Below are positions 44,980-52,720 of a stretch of 64,000 bases of DNA, one piece after another. This DNA is from Mycolicibacterium wolinskyi (GTDB taxonomy: Bacteria > Actinomycetota > Actinomycetes > Mycobacteriales > Mycobacteriaceae). The stretch covers positions 43,394 through 107,393 of the forward strand of contig NZ_LQQA01000007.1 of NCBI RefSeq assembly GCF_002101965.1, in the 5' to 3' direction. Within the stretch, counting starts at the first letter, position 1, and every line of letters begins with the position of its first letter. Below the pieces are notes generated by a model. That model had not been told where the DNA came from and ran no database searches. It saw only the letters and a list, made by a program, of their open reading frames with translations. A program made the translations under genes and the position numbers.

Positions 44980-45603
44980 CTAGCTCGACGGGGCCCCGTC
45001 CGCAGGGTCCTCCAGCGTTTCGAGAACCACCTCCGCGACACGCTTCATCGTGGTTCGACGGTCCATCGCGGCGCGCTGAATCCACTTGAACGCCTCGGGT
45101 TCGGACATCTTGTGCTTGCTCTGCAACAGGCCCTTGGCGCGTTCGACGAGCTTGCGCGTCTCGAGCCGGTCCGACAGAGTCGCGACTTCGGTTTCCAGCG
45201 CGGCGATCTCGGCGAACCGGCTCACCGCGACCTCGATGGCCGGAACCAGATCGGTGACGTTGAACGGTTTGACCAAGTAGGCCATGGCCCCGGCGTCACG
45301 CGCCCGTTCCACGAGCTCGCGCTGACTGAACGCGGTGAGGATCACGATCGGCGCGATGCGCTTGCTGGCGATCTCCGACGCGGCGTCGATACCGTCGCGA
45401 CGCGGCATCTTGACGTCCATGATCACCAGATCCGGCCGCAGGCTCTCGGCGAGCTCGACGGCCTCCTGCCCGTCGCCGGCCTCACCGACGACCTCATAGC
45501 CCTCTTCGCGCAGCATCTCGGCGAGGTCGAGGCGGATGAGCGCTTCGTCCTCGGCAACGAGCACGCGGCGCGGTTTGTCAGAGTCTGTCGATGACCCGGT
45601 CAT
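44980..45603 (-). CDS. pdtaR: PdtaR, RNA-binding two-component response regulator
   Basis: 207 residues, close to M. tuberculosis Rv1626 throughout. The receiver domain has phospho-acceptor Asp63 (LVIMDVKMPRRDG), Thr90 and Lys112. A C-terminal ANTAR domain (ERAKGLLQSKHKMSEPEAFKWIQRAAMDRRTTMKRVAEVVLE) binds RNA hairpins. PdtaR is the partner of the histidine kinase PdtaS, encoded elsewhere, and acts by antitermination rather than DNA binding. ATG 45603 matches the Rv1626 start. Its gene lies directly upstream of livK on the same strand, about 200 bases away. Confidence 0.95.
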   Translation of the reverse strand: MTGSSTDSDKPRRVLVAEDEALIRLDLAEMLREEGYEVVGEAGDGQEAVELAESLRPDLVIMDVKMPRRDGIDAASEIASKRIAPIVILTAFSQRELVERARDAGAMAYLVKPFNVTDLVPAIEVAVSRFAEIAALETEVATLSDRLETRKLVERAKGLLQSKHKMSEPEAFKWIQRAAMDRRTTMKRVAEVVLETLEDPADGAPSS

Positions 45604-45690
45604 GGGAGACATTGTGTCGTGGTGGGCACCGATGAGCGACCGCGGGGGCATCCTCTATGGTGGTAGGCCGCAGCACCGAACGGTGCGCAC

Positions 45691-45764
45691 GCCCTCGTAT
45701 CCCAACTGGCAGAGGAAACGGATTCAAAACCCGTACAGTGTGAGTTCGAATCTCACCGAGGGCA
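45691..45764 (+). tRNA. tRNA-Leu (anticodon CAA)
   Basis: The cloverleaf is complete. The 7-bp acceptor GCCCTCG/CGAGGGC is perfect, the discriminator is A, the TpsiC arm is GTGAG-TTCGAAT-CTCAC, and the D loop contains GG. The anticodon loop is TTCAAAA with CAA at the anticodon, reading UUG. The anticodon stem ACGGA/CCCGT has one A-C mismatch next to the loop. The variable region is only ACAGT, so the tRNA is 74 nt and lacks the long arm normally seen in bacterial tRNA-Leu. No CCA is encoded. It is followed 5 bases later by the stop of the convergent SDR gene. Confidence 0.85.
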
Positions 45765-45768
45765 CTCA

Positions 45769-46638
45769 TCACCGCTGCCCCAGCGGATCCAATTGCGCGG
45801 CTGACGCGTCGTCGGCCGTCGTCGACTCACTGAGCGCGCGCCACTTCTCGTCGGAGGCCAGTAGGTCGCGTCCGGCCGCGGTGGCGTACTTGTATGCGTC
45901 CGCGCCGACCAGCAGCCGCAACGGCGGGTCCTCAAGTCCGACGACGTCGAGCACGAGCCTCGCGACCTTGACCGGATCGCTGGCCGCGGTCACCTCTCCC
46001 GAGCTGTGCCGGGCGGCCATCGCCCCGACGGTCTCGGCGTACTCCGGCCGTATCGGGGCGATCGCCATGGACGATCCGGCCCAATCGGTGCGCATCCCAC
46101 CCGGTTCGAGCACGGTCACCGTGATCCCCAGCGGGCCGACTTCCTGCGCGAGCACCGACGAGAAACCGCCGACCGCCCATTTGGCGGACTGGTACGCGCC
46201 GAGTCCAGGTGTCGCGAGTCGCCCGCCCACCGACGACACCTGGATGATCCGGCCCGAACGCTGCGCGCGCATCACCGGCAGCGCCGCCTGAGTCAGCCGC
46301 ACGACACCGAACAGATTGGTATCGATCTGGGCGCGGAAATCGGTGAGGTCGACGTCTTCGATCGCACTGAGGTTGGCATAGCCGGCGTTGTTGACCAGAA
46401 CGTCGAGACGCCCGAAGCGGTCCACCGCTGCCGCGACGGCCTCCTCGACGGCAGTGTCGTCGGTGACGTCCAGCGGCACCACCACGAGGCGGTCGCCGGC
46501 AAGCTCGTCGAGTGCGGAACTGCCGCGCGAACCGGCGACTACCCGGTGCCCGGCGGCAAGAGCCGCGCGCACGATCTCCAGCCCGAGGCCGCGCGATGCC
46601 CCACTGACCAGGAACACGAGAGATTCGGAACCAGACAT
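45769..46638 (-). CDS. Short-chain dehydrogenase/reductase
   Basis: 289 residues. VSGASRGLG is the nucleotide-binding motif, NNAGY follows, and the catalytic triad appears as SSVGG with YQSAK. The C-terminus extends beyond the classical SDR length by about 25 residues, similar to the group often annotated as oxidoreductases acting on retinol-like or unknown carbonyls. AAGGTGG lies 3 bases before the ATG. It shares a short, operator-rich gap with the divergent TetR gene, so it is the probable TetR target. Confidence 0.85.
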   Translation of the reverse strand: MSGSESLVFLVSGASRGLGLEIVRAALAAGHRVVAGSRGSSALDELAGDRLVVVPLDVTDDTAVEEAVAAAVDRFGRLDVLVNNAGYANLSAIEDVDLTDFRAQIDTNLFGVVRLTQAALPVMRAQRSGRIIQVSSVGGRLATPGLGAYQSAKWAVGGFSSVLAQEVGPLGITVTVLEPGGMRTDWAGSSMAIAPIRPEYAETVGAMAARHSSGEVTAASDPVKVARLVLDVVGLEDPPLRLLVGADAYKYATAAGRDLLASDEKWRALSESTTADDASAAQLDPLGQR

Positions 46639-46650
46639 TGGCCACCTTCT

Positions 46651-46666
46651 AACTAACTAGTTTGTT
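46651..46666. promoter_or_regulatory. TetR operator copy 1
   Basis: AACTAACTAGTTTGTT fits the palindrome AACNNACNNGTNNGTT and lies 12 bases upstream of the SDR start codon. It is followed by GATAAC, as is copy 2. Confidence 0.6.
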
Positions 46667-46705
46667 GATAACGAGTTCAGTCAACTCGCGGCCAGCCCGC
46701 CTGTC

Positions 46706-46721
46706 AACTAAACAGTCAGTT
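46706..46721. promoter_or_regulatory. TetR operator copy 2, over the regulator promoter
   Basis: AACTAAACAGTCAGTT matches copy 1 at most conserved positions. It is followed at once by GATAAC (46722-46727), a -10-like element whose start would fall at or next to ATG 46736, implying a leaderless mRNA. Confidence 0.58.
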
Positions 46722-46735
46722 GATAACCTGTGAAT

Positions 46736-47299
46736 ATGGTGCGAGATGCCGAAGCCACCCGACAGCGCCTCCTCGAGGCCGCCCGTGACGAGTTCGCGAC
46801 GTATGGCATCGCCGGCGCCCGCGTCGACCGCATTGCTGCCGCGGCCCAGTCCAACAAGGCCCAGATCTATCACTACTTCGGCAGCAAGGACGGTCTGTTC
46901 GACGCGGTGTTCGACGACATGTGCCGCGTAACCCTCGACGAAGTGCCCATCGACGCGACAGACCTGCCGGAATACGCGGGCCGGTTGTTCGACTCGTACC
47001 GGCGCAGGCCCTGGGTACAGCGCATCGCCACGTGGTACCGACTGGAGCGCGCCAGCACAGCTGACCTGCTTCCGATCGTGGTGGCGAGCAACACCGCGAA
47101 GATCGAGGCGATCAGCGCCGCGCAACGTGCGGGCACACTTCCCGATCGATTCGCACCCAGCGTGCTGCTCGGACTGGTGCTGCACCTGTCGGGCTTCTGG
47201 AGTTCGAATACGCCCGAGTTCGACGCCGCGGTCGACATCGCCTCACCCGACGCGCAACGCCGGGTGGTTGTCGATGCCGTCGCGGCCCTGGTCTCGTGA
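46736..47299 (+). CDS. TetR-family repressor
   Basis: 187 residues from ATG 46736. The HTH region is TRQRLLEAARDEFATYGIAGARVDRIAAAAQSNKAQIYHYFGSKDGLFDAVF, typical of TetR. The C-terminal ligand domain is of the general TetR_C type with hydrophobic helices. It is divergent from the SDR gene, and two near-identical palindromes lie between them. It probably represses itself and the SDR until a small hydrophobic ligand binds. Confidence 0.88.
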   Translation: MVRDAEATRQRLLEAARDEFATYGIAGARVDRIAAAAQSNKAQIYHYFGSKDGLFDAVFDDMCRVTLDEVPIDATDLPEYAGRLFDSYRRRPWVQRIATWYRLERASTADLLPIVVASNTAKIEAISAAQRAGTLPDRFAPSVLLGLVLHLSGFWSSNTPEFDAAVDIASPDAQRRVVVDAVAALVS

Positions 47300-47307
47300 C
47301 GCGCTTG

Positions 47308-48195
47308 CTACGGCAGGAATCGTGCGATCTGCGGTGACGGGAGCGTCTGCGCGGCGCGGGCCTGACGGAAGCCGATCGCGCCACCCGCGGCGGTGAGCAA
47401 CGCCAATCCGGCGACCCCTGGCAACACTGCGAACAGCAGGTCCGAGGTGCTCGCGGTCCGCAGGTAATCCGCGTAGCCGATCCGGAACGAATCCGGAATC
47501 ACTTGCGGTGCAGACGGATTCGATGCCAGCGGCGGGGCGCTCGGCGGCTCGACGGCGGGTGCGTTCGGGCTGGGGACAGCCGGCGCGGACGGCGCGCCAC
47601 CACCGGACGGTGCGGCGGGCAGGGGCGGCAGGGCAATCGGTACCGGCGGCAGGACGACGGGAGCGGGTGCAACCGGAGCCACGGGCACCGGCGCAGCGGG
47701 AGGAGTGGCCCGGATGACGATGCCGCGGCTGCTCGGCGTCGTTGGCACCGGTGCCAGGTTGGGTGCCCGGCCGATGTTGCTGTTGGTCGGCACACCGCCG
47801 CCGCCACCACCGCCTCCGGAGACGGCGGCGGGCGGCGATTGGCCCGCGCCGCCGAACGTCACCGATTCCGGTGCGTTTGCCGACTCGGGCGCGCGGTCGG
47901 CCGACCCGGCGGACTGGCTAGCGCCACCCGGATCGGGGCGGGCCGCCTTCTTGGGGCCCGCGTTGCCCGGTCCCCCGGTCTTCTTCGATCCGCCGTTCTG
48001 TTGCGCGCCGACCTTGGCGCCGTGATCGGACTTCTTCTTCTTGTCCTTGTGATCGAAGATGTCCAGAATGTCGAGGTCGATGCCGAACAGATCGGCTGAC
48101 GCAACTGCCGTGCCGGCGACACCGGGCCCCGCCACCATGGCGCCACAGGCGATGGCACAGCCGATGGCCGTATTGCGCATCCACGTACGGTCCAC
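47308..48195 (-). CDS. Secreted/membrane-anchored Pro-Gly-rich protein
   Basis: 295 residues from GTG 48195 (longer starts to 48237 are possible). A signal peptide runs through AIGCAIACGAMVAGPGVAGTAVASA. The middle is of low complexity: a Lys-rich patch (KDKKKKSDHG), a Gly-rich run (eight Gly before VPTNSN) and many Pro/Ala/Val stretches. Near the C-terminus SDLLFAVLPGVAGLALLTAAGGAIGF is a single TM segment, so the protein probably spans the membrane once with an exported, disordered body. I do not recognise a domain. Similar low-complexity exported proteins occur in mycobacteria. Confidence 0.65.
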   Translation of the reverse strand: MDRTWMRNTAIGCAIACGAMVAGPGVAGTAVASADLFGIDLDILDIFDHKDKKKKSDHGAKVGAQQNGGSKKTGGPGNAGPKKAARPDPGGASQSAGSADRAPESANAPESVTFGGAGQSPPAAVSGGGGGGGGVPTNSNIGRAPNLAPVPTTPSSRGIVIRATPPAAPVPVAPVAPAPVVLPPVPIALPPLPAAPSGGGAPSAPAVPSPNAPAVEPPSAPPLASNPSAPQVIPDSFRIGYADYLRTASTSDLLFAVLPGVAGLALLTAAGGAIGFRQARAAQTLPSPQIARFLP

Positions 48196-48320
48196 GCTCA
48201 AAGTCCCCCGGGAGATCAGCGACGCCCCACGCCGCACTCACTGGAAGAACCCATTCTGACACATCCTGGGCCGTAAGAGTTTGCTGGACCGTGGTAGAGG
48301 CGGTGTGACCGTCTTCACGA

Positions 48321-49691
48321 ATGTCGGCCGACGCGCGTCTTCGCGGCGATACGCTTGCGTCTGTGGTGGTCAGCGAGTTTCGGCGCTCGGTGTGCATGCC
48401 CGAGCTGGCGCTGGACAACCGCGTGCCCGCCCGCACTCGGCACTACGCCGAGAGCGTCGCCAGCCGACTGCGCGTACTGACCATCGCCACGTGGATCGCC
48501 GCAGCGGTCTCGGCCGCGTTCGGCGTCTTCCAACTCGCGATCGGTGGGCAGATCTGGCAGTTCGGCTTGCTCAATCTGGCCTTCGCGACGCTGTTCGTGT
48601 TGGTGCCGCTGCTCTACCGGTTCGGCGAACTCATTGCGCCGCTGACCTTCTTCGCGATCGCCTACGTTTCGGTGACCCTGCTGTGTTACGAGATCGGCAC
48701 GGGATCGGGGCTGCAGTTCTACTTCCTGGTGGCGGCGTCGCTTGTCGTCCTCGTGCTGGGCATCGAACGCATCGTGCTGGCCGCATTCCTGGTGGCGTTC
48801 GGCGTCGCGGCGACCATCGCGCTCGAGCTGCTCGTGCCCGATGATCGCGGACTCGGCCCGCCATGGACGCTGACGGTCGGGTTCATCATGTCGACGGTTT
48901 CGGCGGCGGTCATGGTGGTCGCGACGGTCTGGTATTCGCTTCGCGAGATCGGTCGCGCCGAAGAGGCGATGGAGGCCGAGTACCAGCGCTCCGAAAAGCT
49001 GTTGGCCAACATACTTCCCGCGACGATCGCGGACCGTCTCAAGGATCCGTCGCGCACCATCATCGCCGACAAGTACGACGACGCTTCGATACTGTTCGCC
49101 GACATCGCCGGCTACACCAAGCGAGCCAGTGACACCACGCCGACCGATCTCGTGCGGTTTCTCGACCGCCTCTACACCGACCTCGATGCCCTGGTCGATC
49201 GCCACGGCCTGGAAAAGGTGAAAACCAGCGGTGATTCGTACATGGTCGTCGCCGGGGTTCCGCAGCCCCGGCACGATCACGTCGAAGCGCTGGCCTGCCT
49301 GGCACTCGACATGGCCGAGGCCGTCGCCGATCTGAAAGATCCGCACGGCCGCGAGGTCCCCCTCCGGATCGGCCTGGCCGCAGGCCCCGTCGTCGCCGGG
49401 GTGGTCGGAGCCCGAAAGTTCTTCTACGACGTCTGGGGCGACGCCGTCAACGTCGCATCGCGCATGGAGACGACCGACGTCGAAGGCCGAATCCAGGTGC
49501 CGCAGGACGTGTATGACCGCCTGCTTCCCACATTCCTCCTCGAGGAACGCGGCGAAGTCGAAGTCAAGGGCAAGGGCGTCATGCGCACCTGGTATCTCGT
49601 CGGCCGGCGAGACGACGAGGCGGTGCGCGCTTCGCTGGAGATCACCGGCGAAGCGGACACCGCCTCGGCAGTCCGCCCGACCCTCAACTAG
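48321..49691 (+). CDS. cya: Membrane-bound class III adenylate cyclase (Rv1625c-like)
   Basis: 456 residues. Six TM segments (about 50-205) precede a class III cyclase domain with metal aspartates Asp261 (FADIAGYT) and Asp305 (KTSGDSYM), substrate-specifying Lys301 and Asp370 (FYDVWGDAVNVASRM), and transition-state Arg381. From memory, Rv1625c has the same set (D256, K296, D300, D365, R376). A helical linker (about 207-230) connects the two parts. It should make cAMP as a head-to-tail homodimer. The N-terminus is longer than needed, so the start could be downstream of 48321. It is divergent from the secreted protein gene. Confidence 0.93.
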   Translation: MSADARLRGDTLASVVVSEFRRSVCMPELALDNRVPARTRHYAESVASRLRVLTIATWIAAAVSAAFGVFQLAIGGQIWQFGLLNLAFATLFVLVPLLYRFGELIAPLTFFAIAYVSVTLLCYEIGTGSGLQFYFLVAASLVVLVLGIERIVLAAFLVAFGVAATIALELLVPDDRGLGPPWTLTVGFIMSTVSAAVMVVATVWYSLREIGRAEEAMEAEYQRSEKLLANILPATIADRLKDPSRTIIADKYDDASILFADIAGYTKRASDTTPTDLVRFLDRLYTDLDALVDRHGLEKVKTSGDSYMVVAGVPQPRHDHVEALACLALDMAEAVADLKDPHGREVPLRIGLAAGPVVAGVVGARKFFYDVWGDAVNVASRMETTDVEGRIQVPQDVYDRLLPTFLLEERGEVEVKGKGVMRTWYLVGRRDDEAVRASLEITGEADTASAVRPTLN

Positions 49692-50173
49692 ATCTTGCGG
49701 TTCTCCGACTTGATCAGCCAGGCGAGCTTCTCCAGCCCGTCGATCAGTTGATGCAAGATGTCGGGCGTGGTCGGGTCCTCGGCGTCGACGTCGTCGTGAA
49801 CCCTGCGCATGGTGTCGACCGCCGCGTAGACCCGGGTTGCGATGAGATCGACGACCTCATCGGTGCTGCGCTCGTAGGCCGGGAATTCCGGCAGGCTCGT
49901 ACCGCCCGCAACGGTGTCGGAACGGCCGTCCGGCACGGCGTCCAGCGCGCGCATCCGCTCGGCGACGGTGTCGGCGCCTTCGCGAGCGAAGTCGACCAGT
50001 TCGTCGAGTTGCAGATGCAGGTCCCTGAAGTTGGTGCCGACGACATTCCAATGTGCCTGTTTGCCTTGGAGCCCCAGTTCGATCAGGTCGAGGAGAACCT
50101 GCTGCAGGTTGTTGCTGAGCTCAGGAGAGGCCTGGTAGCCCTGAATTTCCGATTCGGTTCGACGTGTACTCAT
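49688..50173 (-). CDS. dps: Dps ferritin-like DNA-protection protein
   Basis: 161 residues. The intersubunit ferroxidase ligands are at the family spacing: His41 (QAHWNVVG), His53, Asp68 and Glu72. It should form a dodecameric cage that oxidises and stores iron and can bind DNA. The length and sequence fit the second M. smegmatis Dps as I remember it. It lacks the long basic tail of the first Dps. The stop shares CTAG with the adenylate cyclase stop on the other strand. The start ATG 50173 has no strong ribosome site visible. A perfect dyad lies 17 bases upstream. Confidence 0.88.
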   Translation of the reverse strand: MSTRRTESEIQGYQASPELSNNLQQVLLDLIELGLQGKQAHWNVVGTNFRDLHLQLDELVDFAREGADTVAERMRALDAVPDGRSDTVAGGTSLPEFPAYERSTDEVVDLIATRVYAAVDTMRRVHDDVDAEDPTTPDILHQLIDGLEKLAWLIKSENRKI

Positions 50174-50189
50174 GCCACTTCCAACAACG

Positions 50190-50216
50190 CTTAATCTGGA
50201 ATCAATCCAGATTAAG
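50190..50216. promoter_or_regulatory. Perfect A/T-rich dyad upstream of dps
   Basis: CTTAATCTGGA and TCCAGATTAAG are exact inverse complements with the 5-base centre ATCAA. It sits in the 59-base gap between dps and the upstream DUF2339 gene. I favour an operator over a terminator because the stem is A/T-rich and no U tract follows. Confidence 0.6.
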
Positions 50217-50232
50217 TTCGATGTGGCAGGCA

Positions 50233-52023
50233 TCACGCCGAGGGCGCCTGGCCCGGCCCGGGCTCGTTGTGCTGGCTGAGCAGACGCGCGTACCCGGCCC
50301 CCATGCCCAGCAGCACCAGACCGACGACGATGAACACCGCCACTCGGAAGATGCCCGCCAACGTGCCCAAGTCGAACAGGAACAACTTGGCCATCGCCGC
50401 CGCCACGAGCACCAGGCCCGCACCGATCGCCGATGAACGCCGATTCTTCGGCCGCCGGGCGGCGTACGTGAACAGGCCCGCCGCCGCCGCGATCCAGCAG
50501 ATGGTCGCCGCCATGTGACCACCGAAGAACCCACCGCCGGTACCGCCGATGAGCACACCGGCAGTGACGGTGAACGTCGTGACCGCATATCCGATCGCCG
50601 CGCCCGCCGCGATCCACAACACGCGAACCGTGTCGTCATCCGACGCCTGCGCCAACGGCCACCCGATCGCCAGCGTCGCACCGATGACGAGAATGCTCGC
50701 GATCAGCACCGAAACGGCCACCCCGCCAGTCGTTTCCGTTGCATGGGCCAACATGTGTGGCGGTGCGTAGCCCAGGTAGAACGCACCGCCGCACAGCCCG
50801 AACCCGATGGCCGGGCATCGGGCGAGCACATCGCGCCTGCCGATGACCGCGACCACGATCGCCATCGCCAACAGCACCGGCCCGGCCACCACGCCGTCGA
50901 ACGCGACGATCACCGCGATCAGTGCCGCGACCGCCGACAGTGCGCCCCACGCGCGACGCACGGCAGGCACCACTCCGGGCAATCGATCACCGAGCGCCAC
51001 GACCGCCAGCAGGCCGGCGGCCAGCGCAGCGATCATCAAGGCCGCGAGCACTCGATCGACACAGGCCGAAACGCACAGCAGCGGAACCACTCCCAGGGCT
51101 GCGAGCACGGCCATCGCGGCAGGTTTGGCCGTGGCTCGCAACAGCACGAGACCACCGGCGATCGCCAGCACGGCGGCCAGCGCGCACGCGAATGCCAGTG
51201 GTAGATCATCGCGATTGCCGAACGCGGCCGACGCCAGCGCGAGCATCAGCGGGACCGTGCTCGCGGCAGTACGCGCCGCGTACATCCAAATCCAGTCCCG
51301 GCCGTACTGCACCGGCAGCGACGCCGCGGTGAGCGCGAGCATGAACCCGATCAGCAGCAGCGTGATGCCGTCGGTGATCACCGGGGCCAGCCCGATCAAC
51401 GGCACCAGTACGAGCAGGCCGAGGTGCTCGGAGTTCCAGCGCCTGGCCAGCATGAGACCGCCGCCGCCGATGCCGGCCGCCAAGGCAAGTCCGGCCCCGG
51501 CCGGCAACCAGTCGTAGATCGTCGTCGCGGCGATCACATCCATATACGCGGCCGCGATACCGGTCGCCGCCAACGCGATGGCGCCGACGCGACCACCCGG
51601 CCTGCGGTAGAGCCAATGCGCGGCGGCGATCAACGCGACTGCCAGGGCCGCGCCTGCGGCCACCCGGAACTCCGGGCGCAGGATGCCTGCCTGTGCGGCA
51701 AGGACCAGCAACAGCACCACGCCGATGAGCGTGACCGCGACACCCGCGACGGCGAGCGCCTTACCGATCCAGCCTTCCGAACGCTCGGGCCGCGGTTGCG
51801 GTCGCGGCTGCGGTGGGGGTGCCACCGGTGGATACGCGGGTGGCTGCGGCTGCGCAAACACCGGGTACTGCGCCGGAACCCAGTGCGGCGCAGTAGGTGC
51901 GGGCCGCGAAGCGAGTAACCGATCGAGCTCGGTCAGGTCTGCTGATGCCCTGGCCATATACGCGGAGATGGCGGCGAAATCCGCCGACAGCCGGGCGATG
52001 ACTGCGCGCTGCGGTTCGGTCAT
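50233..52023 (-). CDS. DUF2339-like polytopic membrane protein
   Basis: 596 residues. A soluble N-terminal part has a helix (LSADFAAISAYMARASADLTELDRLLASR) and a Pro/Gln-rich linker, then some 18 hydrophobic segments rich in Ala, Val and Leu. This agrees with the DUF2339 family, whose function is not known. Its start lies 43 bases after the response-regulator stop, on the same strand, so it may be a target of, or co-transcribed with, the two-component system. Confidence 0.7.
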   Translation of the reverse strand: MTEPQRAVIARLSADFAAISAYMARASADLTELDRLLASRPAPTAPHWVPAQYPVFAQPQPPAYPPVAPPPQPRPQPRPERSEGWIGKALAVAGVAVTLIGVVLLLVLAAQAGILRPEFRVAAGAALAVALIAAAHWLYRRPGGRVGAIALAATGIAAAYMDVIAATTIYDWLPAGAGLALAAGIGGGGLMLARRWNSEHLGLLVLVPLIGLAPVITDGITLLLIGFMLALTAASLPVQYGRDWIWMYAARTAASTVPLMLALASAAFGNRDDLPLAFACALAAVLAIAGGLVLLRATAKPAAMAVLAALGVVPLLCVSACVDRVLAALMIAALAAGLLAVVALGDRLPGVVPAVRRAWGALSAVAALIAVIVAFDGVVAGPVLLAMAIVVAVIGRRDVLARCPAIGFGLCGGAFYLGYAPPHMLAHATETTGGVAVSVLIASILVIGATLAIGWPLAQASDDDTVRVLWIAAGAAIGYAVTTFTVTAGVLIGGTGGGFFGGHMAATICWIAAAAGLFTYAARRPKNRRSSAIGAGLVLVAAAMAKLFLFDLGTLAGIFRVAVFIVVGLVLLGMGAGYARLLSQHNEPGPGQAPSA

Positions 52024-52066
52024 GGTGTCAGCGTGGCAGCAGATCGACCCGTTGAGATGAGTAGGA

Positions 52067-52720
52067 CTACTCGTCCAGGCCGTGCTCGATCGCGTAACGG
52101 GCCAACTCGACCCGGTTGGCCACCTGCAGCTTGCGGAACGTCGCCTGCACGTGGTTTTCCACGGTGCGGTGACTCAGCGACAGCCTGGTGGCGATCTGCT
52201 TGGCCGTCAAGCCTTTTGCCACGTAACGCAACACCTCGGTCTCGCGTTCGGTGAGCGTCGGTGTCGCGGGCCCGTCATCGGGCCGTTGCGCGATGCGCCG
52301 GTACTCACCCAGGACCAGTCCGGCCAGGCCGGGGGTGAACACCGCGCGGCCTTCCGCGGTGGCCCGCACCGCTGCGGCCAGCTCCGCCTTGGACGCGCTT
52401 TTCACGAGGTACCCGGTGGCTCCGGCCTTGACCGCCTCCAGCACGTCGTCGCGCTCGTCGGACGCCGACAGCACCAGTACGCGCGACGACGGCGACACCG
52501 CAAGCACTTCTGTGGTGGCCTGTACACCGCTGCCGTCGGCCAGCCGCATGTCCATCACCACGACATCGGGCTTCACCACGCCGGCGCGCCGACCTGCCGA
52601 CGCCACCCCGTCTGCCGTTGCCACGATGTCGAACCCGTCGTCGGCAAGATCGCGCGCCACCGCGTCACGCCAGATCGGATGGTCGTCGACGACCATCACT
52701 CTCAGTCCGCCGTCAGACAT
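52067..52720 (-). CDS. NarL/LuxR-family response regulator
   Basis: 217 residues. The receiver domain has acidic residues VVDDHP, phospho-acceptor Asp57 (VVVMDMRL) and the later KSASK lysine. A LuxR-type HTH follows (LTERETEVLRYVAKGLTAKQIATRLSLSHRTVENHVQATFRKL). ATG 52720 overlaps the kinase stop (TGATG), so the pair is translationally coupled. Target genes are not known; DUF2339 and dps lie downstream. Confidence 0.9.
   Translation of the reverse strand: MSDGGLRVMVVDDHPIWRDAVARDLADDGFDIVATADGVASAGRRAGVVKPDVVVMDMRLADGSGVQATTEVLAVSPSSRVLVLSASDERDDVLEAVKAGATGYLVKSASKAELAAAVRATAEGRAVFTPGLAGLVLGEYRRIAQRPDDGPATPTLTERETEVLRYVAKGLTAKQIATRLSLSHRTVENHVQATFRKLQVANRVELARYAIEHGLDE

Noticed and set aside
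50190..50216. Dyad considered as a terminator of the DUF2339 gene
   Set aside because: A/T-rich stem and no following U tract; other terminators in the window are GC-rich. An operator is more likely, though not proven.
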